NCBI GenBank assembly: GCA_016202915.1
Contig: JACQNT010000015.1
Span: forward strand, 1 to 5,004
DNA: 5,004 bases
Reading direction: 5' to 3'
Source of the DNA: Acidobacteriota bacterium
GTDB taxonomy: Bacteria; Acidobacteriota; Polarisedimenticolia; Gp22-AA2
Under the pieces are notes generated by a model that did not search any database, was not told the DNA's origin, and saw only the letters and a list, made by a program, of their open reading frames with translations. Made by a program: the position numbers and the translations under genes. Shown here piece after piece: positions 1 through 5,004 of the stretch (position 1 is the stretch's first letter; every line of letters starts with the position of its first letter).

Positions 1-498
1 CTGCTGGCCGCTGGCTGGGCAGCGGGGAGGACCCTGCAGGCGCGGCTCGGCTCCGCCTTCTTCGCCTTCGGGGTGTGGGACATCCTCTACTACGCCTGGC
101 TGAAGGTCCTGACCGGCTGGCCCCCGTCCCTCCTCACGCCTGACATGCTCTTCATGATCCCGCTTCCCTGGTGGGGCCCCGTCCTCAGCCCCGTCCTCAT
201 CGCCTGCCTGGCCGCGGCGGGCGGGGCGCGCGCCGTGATCGCCGACGAGAGGGGCCTCCGGATACGCCCCCGGGCCGCCGAGTGGGCCGCGCTGGCGGCG
301 GGAACGATCACGATTCTCTACGCCTTCATGGCCGACGCGCTGGCGGCGCTCCCCGCCTCCCTGGAAACCCTGAACCGCCTGCGGCCCGCGGAGTTCAACT
401 GGCCTCTCTTCCTGGCCGGCCTCGCCGCGCTCACCTGGTCGGTCTGGCGCGCCGCCTGGCGCGCCCCCGGGCGGCCGCAGGCGTCGAGCGCTCCGTGA
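1..498 (+). CDS. Conserved integral membrane protein of unknown function, 5' end missing
   Basis: The frame is open from the first base of the window to the TGA at 496-498, giving 165 visible residues; the true start lies to the left. Four hydrophobic segments are visible at about residues 17-37, 52-73, 92-117 and 133-153. Aromatic and proline-rich motifs lie around the first two: VWDILYYAWLK at 25-35, GWPPSLL at 39-45 and IPLPWWGPVLSPV at 53-65. A basic/acidic loop (about residues 77-94) separates the second and third helices. This pattern resembles uncharacterised membrane proteins I associate with Acidobacteriota and relatives; no catalytic motif, heme site or transporter signature is visible. 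The tail (about 154-165) is basic and proline-rich. The stop overlaps the GTG start of the downstream oxidase by 4 bases, which suggests translational coupling and one transcript. A GTG codon at 73 could be read as a start but would cut through the first helix, so the gene almost certainly begins outside the window. Function unknown. Confidence 0.8.
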   Translation: MLAAGWAAGRTLQARLGSAFFAFGVWDILYYAWLKVLTGWPPSLLTPDMLFMIPLPWWGPVLSPVLIACLAAAGGARAVIADERGLRIRPRAAEWAALAAGTITILYAFMADALAALPASLETLNRLRPAEFNWPLFLAGLAALTWSVWRAAWRAPGRPQASSAP

Positions 499-611
499 GG
501 CGGAGATCGGGCCCCGGGCCGCCGGGCCGCAGCGCCCCGGACCTGTCGCGCCGCTCTCTCCTGAAGACCGGCGCCGCCTGGCTCGCCCTCTCGGCCCTGC
601 CATCCGCCGCC
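495..611 (+). other. Twin-arginine (Tat) signal peptide of the FAD oxidase
   Basis: Residues 1-39 of the oxidase have a basic n-region, the motif SRRSLLK at 18-24 (a near-consensus S-R-R-x-F/L-L-K), and the hydrophobic core TGAAWLALSALPSAA. Cleavage is plausible around residues 36-39. A short linker with a basic cluster (KRRRRK, 50-55) then leads into the FAD-binding fold. Tat export fits a flavoprotein that must fold and bind its cofactor in the cytoplasm before translocation. The motif is direct sequence evidence; actual export and the exact cleavage site are inferred. Confidence 0.8.
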
Positions 612-1829
612 GTCGATCTGAGCGGCGGGGCACCCTCCCTGAAGCGGCGGCGCAGGAAGATCCGTGTCGCCGTCATCGGCGCCGGGGCCTTCGGCGGCTG
701 GACGGCGCTCCACCTCCTGCGCCGGGGCGCCTCGGTCACGCTCCTGGACGCCTGGGGGCCGGGGAACGCGCGCTCCAGCTCGGGAGGCGAGACGCGCGTG
801 ATCCGCGCGACCTACGGCCCCGACAGGGCCTACGTCGAGATGGCCGCCAGGTCGCTCCTCCTCTGGAAGGAGAGCGAGAGGCGCTGGGGACGCCGGCTCT
901 ACCGCCGCACGGGGGTCATCTGGATGGCGGGAAAGGACGACCGCTACGAGAGGGCCTCCCTGCCGCTCCTGCGCGATGCCGGTCTCGCCTGCGAGGAGCT
1001 GGGCCCGGCCGAAGCCGCCCGACGCTATCCTCAGATTGATTTCGATCGTGTCAACTGGGTCCTTCACGAGCGCGATGCCGGCTACCTGCTGGCGCGGCGC
1101 GCCTGCCAGGCGGTCATGGAAGGCTTCGTCTCGGAAGGGGGGGAGTACAGGCAGGCCGCGGCGCAGCCGGGGGAGATCGCCGGCGGCGTCATGGAGGGCC
1201 TGCCCCTGTCGGACGGCAGGCGCCTTTCCGCGGATCATTACGTCTTCGCCTGCGGGCCGTGGCTCGGGCCGATCTTCCCGGAGGTGATCGGGGAACGGAT
1301 CATCCCGACGCGGCAGGAGGTGTTCTTCTTCGGGACCCCGCCCGGCGATCCCCGCTTCACCGAGGACCGGCTGCCCGTCTGGATCGACAACGGCGAGCGG
1401 ATCTTCTACGGCATCCCCGGCAACGAGTGGCGGGGCTTCAAGGTGGCTGACGACACGCGCGGCGCCCGGTTCGAACCGACGGCCGGCGACCGGACGCCCA
1501 CCGCGGAGGGGATCCGCTCCGCCCGGGACTACCTCGCGTTCCGCTTCCCCGGGATGAAAGACGCGCCCCTCCTCGAGGCCCGCGTCTGCCAATACGAGAA
1601 CGCTCCCGGCGGCCACTTCATCATCGACCGCCACCCGCAGGCAGCCAACGCCTGGATCGCCGGGGGAGGGTCCGGCCACGGCTTCAAGCACGGCCCGGCG
1701 ATCGGCGAACGGCTGGCGGAGATGGTGATGGGCGCCAGGGATCCCGATCCCTTCTTCGCGCTCTCACGGCCCGCCGCCGTCGGATCGCACGCCCGGCCGG
1801 TGCGTCCCGGGCCACTGTTGGTCGGATAG
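495..1829 (+). CDS. Tat-exported FAD-dependent oxidase, monomeric sarcosine oxidase-like (DAO family)
   Basis: A 444-residue flavoprotein of the DAO superfamily, expected to oxidise an N-substituted or cyclic amino acid with O2; the substrate is not determined. The Rossmann FAD site GAGAFGG is at residues 62-68, with the ribose-binding acidic residue likely D85. GETRVIR (98-104) matches the GDTRIIR segment of Bacillus monomeric sarcosine oxidase (MSOX). K316 in GFKVADD aligns with the oxygen-activating Lys265 of MSOX. C365 in RVCQYE aligns with Cys315, the covalent FAD attachment site. HFIIDRHP (about 372-379) and SGHGFKHG (393-400, H395 and K398) are further family blocks. The position of MSOX His269 appears to be Asp320, so the substrate may differ from sarcosine. 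The GTG at 495 was chosen because it overlaps the upstream stop (GTGA) and keeps the Tat signal. Only a weak AGG (479-481) lies upstream, and the frame is also open further 5', inside the membrane protein gene. The protein is longer than MSOX (about 390 residues) mainly through its N-terminal signal and linker. Confidence 0.88.
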   Translation: MRRRSGPGPPGRSAPDLSRRSLLKTGAAWLALSALPSAAVDLSGGAPSLKRRRRKIRVAVIGAGAFGGWTALHLLRRGASVTLLDAWGPGNARSSSGGETRVIRATYGPDRAYVEMAARSLLLWKESERRWGRRLYRRTGVIWMAGKDDRYERASLPLLRDAGLACEELGPAEAARRYPQIDFDRVNWVLHERDAGYLLARRACQAVMEGFVSEGGEYRQAAAQPGEIAGGVMEGLPLSDGRRLSADHYVFACGPWLGPIFPEVIGERIIPTRQEVFFFGTPPGDPRFTEDRLPVWIDNGERIFYGIPGNEWRGFKVADDTRGARFEPTAGDRTPTAEGIRSARDYLAFRFPGMKDAPLLEARVCQYENAPGGHFIIDRHPQAANAWIAGGGSGHGFKHGPAIGERLAEMVMGARDPDPFFALSRPAAVGSHARPVRPGPLLVG

Positions 1830-1842
1830 CGCTGTTCGAAGG

Positions 1843-2124
1843 TCAATCTCCTGCCGGGGAGGGCCGGCGCCCATGCAGAACTCGCAAGAGCTCGATGCGG
1901 TCGCCGTGGACCCTGTACGGCGCAAGGTAGGGCGCCCGAGCGATGACCAGCGCGCGGATTCCCGGCAACTTCCCCCTGCGACCGCTCTCCGGGTGTCGCG
2001 CGAGCCTGGCAGTGGCCCGCCTGATCCTCTTCGCGAGGCCAGCGACGGCGTCCGAGAGCCCGGCGGCGACGGCCTCCAGGTACTGCTCCCTCTGCTGCAT
2101 GCGGTCGTAGGCTTCGGGCGCCAT
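1843..2124 (-). CDS. RelE/ParE-family toxin-like protein with antitoxin-like N-terminus, probable toxin-antitoxin remnant
   Basis: A 93-residue frame. Residues about 31-88 read as the C-terminal two thirds of a ParE/RelE-type mRNA interferase or gyrase toxin: a helix (AKRIRRATARLARHPESG, 31-48), then RRGKLPGIRALVIA (49-62), APYLAPYRV (64-72) and GDRIELLRVLHGRR (74-87), which is a hallmark ParE ending. The N-terminal part (1-30, MAPEAYDRM then YLEAVAAGLSDAVAGL) instead resembles the C-terminal half of Phd/YefM antitoxins. The similarity continues upstream of the ATG (RPAAVV) although no start codon precedes it. No Shine-Dalgarno-like sequence precedes the ATG at 2124. A normal pair would have a separate antitoxin of about 80 residues followed by a toxin of about 95, so this may be an in-frame deletion fusion and non-functional. 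The alternative is an ordinary short ParE with a divergent N-terminus. It lies downstream of tldE on the same strand and converges on the oxidase gene, whose stop is 13 bases away. Confidence 0.6.
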   Translation of the reverse strand: MAPEAYDRMQQREQYLEAVAAGLSDAVAGLAKRIRRATARLARHPESGRRGKLPGIRALVIARAPYLAPYRVHGDRIELLRVLHGRRPSPAGD

Positions 2125-2145
2125 GACGACCGCGGCCGGCCGGCC
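2035..2145 (-). pseudogene. Phd/YefM antitoxin C-terminal fragment
   Basis: Reading the same frame upstream of the ATG at 2124 gives GRPAAVVMAPEAYDRM, followed by YLEAVAAGLSDAVAGL. In Phd/YefM antitoxins the sheet ending in GRPxAVVMSPExYxRL is followed by a helix ending in a GLxDxxAG segment, which is the order seen here. The N-terminal DNA-binding half, with its usual alternation of short strand and helix, is absent: the similarity begins only 35 bases after the tldE stop, and the frame before it (SPPGPRLR) is unlike an antitoxin. The fragment continues without a stop into the toxin-like part. Identification is from remembered family patterns. The N-terminal strand and first helix of a ParE toxin could look partly similar. 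Confidence 0.5.
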
Positions 2146-2180
2146 CCGGAGGCGCGGGCCGGGCGGGCTGAGGGCGCGCC

Positions 2181-3521
2181 TCAGACCGCGTCCGACTTGC
2201 TCGTGAAGGTGAAGTCGCGCGACTTGATGGCGGGGAGGACCATGCGGCCGGCGGGGACGGCGGCGGTCATCCCCTCCACGTTCTGCAGCATCACCACCGG
2301 GCTTTCGTTAAACCTCAAATTGACCACCGGGCCCGCGATCCTCCCCTTCTCGATGAGGAACAGCCCGTCGCGGGTCAGCCCGGTGAGCTGGGCGGTCTGC
2401 GGATTGACGGCGCGGATGTACCAGAAGCGGGTGACCAGGAGGCCCTTCTCGGTGGACGCGATCAGGCCCTCCAGGGTCGCCCTGCCTCCCTCCATGACGA
2501 CGCCGGAGGGGAACGGCGTCGGCTCGGTCTTCGTGACGCGCGCCCAGTAACGATCGGTGTGCAGGGCCTTGAGGACGCCTTTCTCGATCCAGGTCACATT
2601 GCGGTTCGGCAGGCCGCCCCCGTCGCCGCCGAAGAACCCGCCGCCGCTCCAGGGGGAGGCGGGCACCCGCGGGTCGAACGGGTCGGTCCGGATCGTCACC
2701 GACTCGTGGAACATCTTCTCGCCGATCCGGCTGCCCCCTCCCTGCTTCGAGAAGACGCTGCGCCCCTCGTCGGCGGCGCGCGCCGACATCATCCCGAACT
2801 GCAGCCCCTGGAGCAGGGAGGCGACCGCCGCCGGCTCCAGGATGACGGTGTAGTCGCCGGGAGGAACCTCGCGCGGAGAGGCGGACCGGATCCCCTTCTC
2901 CGCGGCGCGGCGGGCGATGCCCTTGGGATCGACGTCCGAGAAGCGGGGCGAGTACCTCTCCGCCCAGCCCGACCCGGTGCCGTCCTCCGTGCGCATCGTG
3001 GCCGAGAACTCGACGCCGCTCGACAGGTGGTAGCCGAAGTTCCCCTTCGAGTTGCCGATGGCGCGGTGGGCGAGCGTGTTCTGGAAAAAGCCGGCCGCCA
3101 TCAGCTTCTTCTTGCGCGCCAGCGTCAGCGTGGCCTTCACGCCGGCGGCGCGATCCGCGGCGCGCGCCCGGGCGCTCGCCTCGTCGTACTTCTCGAGAGC
3201 GGGATAGTCCTGCTTCGGCAGGGCCTCGACCGCCTCGGGGTCGGCGGGCGTCAGGGCGCGCAGCTCCTCCGCGCGCGCCAGCGCCGCCCTCAGCCCCTCC
3301 GGCGACAGGTCATCGGTGGCGATCGTCCCGGAGCGCCCGTCCTTGCGCGAGGTGATGGTCAGGCGCAGATCCTCGGTGAAGCCGGAGGTGGTGATCTCGT
3401 TGCGGGCGAAGCGCGTGTGCGAGCTGATGCCCCCCTCCAGCGCCACCTCGCAGTCGCCTCCCGTGGAGAAGGAAAGCGCCTTCTCGATCGTCTTCCGCGC
3501 CTCGTCCCTGTTCCAGTTCAT
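2181..3521 (-). CDS. tldE: TldE/PmbA-like subunit of the TldD/TldE metallopeptidase
   Basis: A 446-residue protein of the TldD/PmbA (U62) family, about the length of E. coli PmbA. It lacks the HExxxH site of its partner, as expected for TldE, which in E. coli shapes the peptide channel of the TldD-TldE heterodimer. Visible family blocks are FARNEITTSGFTEDLRLTI (38-56) in the N-terminal domain, TGSGWAE (182-188), PGDYTVILEPAAVASLL (221-237), VFSKQGGGSRIGEKMF (256-271), WIEKGVLKALHTDRYWA (311-327), GLTRDGLFLIEKGRI (381-395) and NVEGMT (414-419). There is a glycine-rich stretch at about 293-303 (GGGFFGGDGGG), where relatives usually have a DxEG-type segment. The ATG at 3521 is preceded by a GGGAG ribosome binding site and lies 18 bases after the tldD stop, so the two are one operon. 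There is no signal peptide, so this subunit looks cytoplasmic. Known E. coli roles are microcin B17 maturation and unstructured-peptide degradation; the substrate here is unknown. Confidence 0.9.
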   Translation of the reverse strand: MNWNRDEARKTIEKALSFSTGGDCEVALEGGISSHTRFARNEITTSGFTEDLRLTITSRKDGRSGTIATDDLSPEGLRAALARAEELRALTPADPEAVEALPKQDYPALEKYDEASARARAADRAAGVKATLTLARKKKLMAAGFFQNTLAHRAIGNSKGNFGYHLSSGVEFSATMRTEDGTGSGWAERYSPRFSDVDPKGIARRAAEKGIRSASPREVPPGDYTVILEPAAVASLLQGLQFGMMSARAADEGRSVFSKQGGGSRIGEKMFHESVTIRTDPFDPRVPASPWSGGGFFGGDGGGLPNRNVTWIEKGVLKALHTDRYWARVTKTEPTPFPSGVVMEGGRATLEGLIASTEKGLLVTRFWYIRAVNPQTAQLTGLTRDGLFLIEKGRIAGPVVNLRFNESPVVMLQNVEGMTAAVPAGRMVLPAIKSRDFTFTSKSDAV

Positions 3522-3525
3522 CCCG

Positions 3526-3530
3526 CTCCC
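3526..3530 (-). promoter_or_regulatory. Ribosome binding site of tldE
   Basis: On the minus strand the 18-base gap between the tldD stop and the tldE ATG reads as a purine-rich stretch containing GGGAG, 4 bases before the ATG at 3521. Spacing is slightly short but acceptable. It supports the ATG at 3521 as the start and an operon with tldD. Confidence 0.5.
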
Positions 3531-3539
3531 GCCCGCCGC

Positions 3540-5004
3540 CTACTCCGTCCGGATGACGGTGATGCCGCGCAAGCGGCTCGGCGCGCAGCCGTGGCTCATG
3601 GCGTTGACCTGGCCCGGCTCCCCCTTGCCGTCGCGGTTCAGCCCGACGTTCGACCAGGTGGACTGGTCCCCGATGGCGTCGCAGGCCTGCCAGAAGTCCG
3701 GGGTCCGGCTCTGGTAGGCCACGTCGGCGATCATCGCCCCCACCTTGCCGTTCTTGATCTCCCAGAAGGCGTCGCCGCCGAACTGGAAGTTGTACCGCTG
3801 GTGATCGATCGAGTACGAGCCGCGCCCGTCGATCAAAACGCCGTCCTCCACGCCCGCGACCAGGTCGTCGAGCGACATCGGCGTCCGCCCGGCCTCCAGC
3901 CAGACGTTGGGCATCCTCTGGAACGGGATCGAGGCGTAGCTGTCGGCATAGCAGCATCCCATCGACTCCTCCTGGCCGATCCAGTGCGCCTGGTCCCGGG
4001 TCGTCTGGTAGCCGACGAAGATCCCCTCCCTGATGATCGGGAAGCGCTTCGTCTTCACGCCGTCGTCGTCGTAACCACATGTGGAGAGGGACTGCGGCAT
4101 TATGCGGTCGCCGTAGAAGTTCACGATGTCCGATCCGACGCGGAACGTGCCGAGCTTGTCCACCGTCAGGAAGGACGTCCCGGCGAAGTTGGCTTCGTAC
4201 CCCATCGCCCGATCGAGCTCCGTCGAGTGCCCGATCGACTCGTGGATGGTGAGGCCGAGATGGTTGGGCAGGAGGACCAGGTCCTTGCGCCCGGGGGATA
4301 CCGACGGCGACTTCAGGTGATTCACGACCTCCTCCCCGACCCGGCGGGCGTTCTCCAGGAGACCGGCCCGCTCGACGAACTCGTACCCCCCGCAGACGGC
4401 GTTGGGCCTGTAGCCGCGCGTCTTCGCCTTGCGCGTCTTGAGGTTGCGCGCCGTCGCCGTGTACTCGGGGGCGATCTGGTAGATGCGCTGCCGGATGACG
4501 CTGCCGTCGGTCGAGGCGAAGAAGCGCTCCTCCAGCCGCTGCTCCAGGAACCCCGTGACCGAGAAGACGCCCGGGACCTTGCGGACCTCGTCACTTACTT
4601 GTTGGAGGAGGGCGATCTTCTCGGCGACGCCGACGGAGAACGGGTCCTTTTCGATCGGCGTGTTGTAGGCGTCCTTCGCCGGCGCGACCTTCGCCAGCCG
4701 CACCGGCTCGCGCCGCAGCGGCGCGTGCGCCCTGGCGATGCCGACCGCCTCCGCCGCCATGCGGGCGATCGTCTCCTTATCTACCGTGGGGCTGGCGGAG
4801 AAGCCCCAGGCGCCGCCGTGGAGGACGCGGATGCCGAACCCGAAGCTCTCCTCGTCGGTCACCGAAGGAGCGTTGTTGATCGCCCCCGTCGTCCAGTCGG
4901 GGGTCGATCGCAGGAGGACGTTCTGCGTCCTGTACCTGTTGATCCTGATGTCGGCGTAGGAGGCCCCCAGGGACCGGGCCTTCTCCAGGGCGACCGCCGC
5001 GAGC
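3540..5004 (-). CDS. tldD: TldD-like zinc metallopeptidase, N-terminus beyond the window
   Basis: The frame is open from the right edge to the TAG at 3540-3542, giving 487 visible residues. The GTG at 4862 is not the start, because the upstream codons read as normal TldD N-terminal sequence (LEKARSLGASYADIRINRYR, then VLLRSTPDWTTG). The catalytic HExxxH is HESIGH at visible residues 254-259 (4227-4244), followed by ELDRAMGYEANFAGTSFL. Other family blocks are ESFGFGIRVLHGGAWGFSAS in the N-terminal domain, a YDDDGV segment (about 4055-4072), REGIFVGYQTTRDQA, and EIKNGKVGAMIADVAYQSRT near the C-terminus. In E. coli TldD the zinc is held by two motif histidines and a C-terminal Cys in a VCGKEGQ segment. 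Here the matching segment reads RDGKGEPGQ, with Asp (visible residue 458) at that place; the nearest later Cys is residue 473 in SHGC. TldD pairs with the TldE gene 18 bases downstream. Many relatives of this branch carry export signals, but that end is not visible. Confidence 0.92.
   Translation of the reverse strand, partial: LAAVALEKARSLGASYADIRINRYRTQNVLLRSTPDWTTGAINNAPSVTDEESFGFGIRVLHGGAWGFSASPTVDKETIARMAAEAVGIARAHAPLRREPVRLAKVAPAKDAYNTPIEKDPFSVGVAEKIALLQQVSDEVRKVPGVFSVTGFLEQRLEERFFASTDGSVIRQRIYQIAPEYTATARNLKTRKAKTRGYRPNAVCGGYEFVERAGLLENARRVGEEVVNHLKSPSVSPGRKDLVLLPNHLGLTIHESIGHSTELDRAMGYEANFAGTSFLTVDKLGTFRVGSDIVNFYGDRIMPQSLSTCGYDDDGVKTKRFPIIREGIFVGYQTTRDQAHWIGQEESMGCCYADSYASIPFQRMPNVWLEAGRTPMSLDDLVAGVEDGVLIDGRGSYSIDHQRYNFQFGGDAFWEIKNGKVGAMIADVAYQSRTPDFWQACDAIGDQSTWSNVGLNRDGKGEPGQVNAMSHGCAPSRLRGITVIRTE
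4227..4244 (-). other. tldD: HExxxH zinc-binding active site of TldD
   Basis: The codons for HESIGH contain both metal-binding histidines (4242-4244 and 4227-4229) and the catalytic glutamate between them. This is the metallopeptidase signature of the TldD subunit, and it is absent from the downstream TldE. Confidence 0.9.

Noticed and set aside
444..465. A tandem direct repeat of CTGGCGCGCC with a 12-base period
   Set aside because: It encodes the repeated W-R-A residues at the end of the last membrane helix; there are only two copies and no sign of a mobile or regulatory element.
171..494. An N-terminal extension of the oxidase frame back to an ATG at 171
   Set aside because: The extension overlaps the membrane protein gene, has shadow-like composition, and would bury the Tat signal deep inside the protein.
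318..1691. A 457-codon open frame on the minus strand opposite the oxidase
   Set aside because: It is the GC-rich antisense shadow of the oxidase, with a proline/arginine/glycine-rich translation and no recognisable domain.
1830..1842. A possible bidirectional terminator between the converging genes
   Set aside because: The 13-base gap has no inverted repeat or T-run, so no intrinsic terminator is supported.
2134..2145. A perfect 12-base palindrome (GGCCGGCCGGCC) just upstream of the toxin-like frame
   Set aside because: It could be an operator or hairpin, but such GC-only palindromes are expected in sequence this GC-rich, and it encodes the antitoxin-like GRPA residues.
1873..2550. A 225-codon plus-strand frame crossing the toxin remnant and the end of tldE
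   Set aside because: Low-complexity translation with no domain, and it lies opposite two minus-strand frames with clear family matches.
3310..4080. A 256-codon minus-strand frame across the tldD-tldE junction
   Set aside because: It is an arginine-rich shifted-frame shadow of the two genuine genes and spans both of them.

Overview
The window is GC-rich and almost wholly coding, with short or overlapping gene junctions, so it is clearly bacterial. The mix of a Tat-exported FAD-dependent amine oxidase, a tandem TldD/TldE pair of the divergent HESIGH type, and a conserved four-helix membrane protein of unknown function resembles Acidobacteriota or a similar soil lineage. That assignment is an impression from family resemblance. 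No rRNA or other phylogenetic marker is present.

Layout. Plus strand, left side: the 3' part of an integral membrane protein gene (1-498) overlaps by 4 bases (GTGA) the start of a twin-arginine-exported flavoprotein oxidase of the monomeric sarcosine oxidase / N-methyltryptophan oxidase / pipecolate oxidase type (495-1829). Minus strand, right side: a tldD-like gene enters from the right edge (stop at 3540) and is followed after 18 bases by a tldE/pmbA-like gene (3521-2181). Beyond it, still on the minus strand, is a small reading frame (2124-1843). Its C-terminal part reads as a RelE/ParE toxin and its N-terminal part reads like the C-terminal half of a Phd/YefM antitoxin. It looks like the collapsed remnant of a toxin-antitoxin pair. 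The two strands converge with only 13 bases between the stops at 1829 and 1843, and I see no clear intrinsic terminator there.

Function. TldD and TldE normally form one metallopeptidase complex; TldD carries the HExxxH site and TldE lacks it, as seen here. The membrane protein and the oxidase are probably cotranscribed and translationally coupled, but no shared pathway can be read from the sequence. The main points of interest are the apparent antitoxin-toxin fusion, the absence of the usual C-terminal zinc-ligand cysteine in TldD, and a sarcosine-oxidase-like enzyme with a Tat signal. There is no gene-free stretch over 300 bases, and I see no RNA gene, CRISPR array, insertion sequence or origin.
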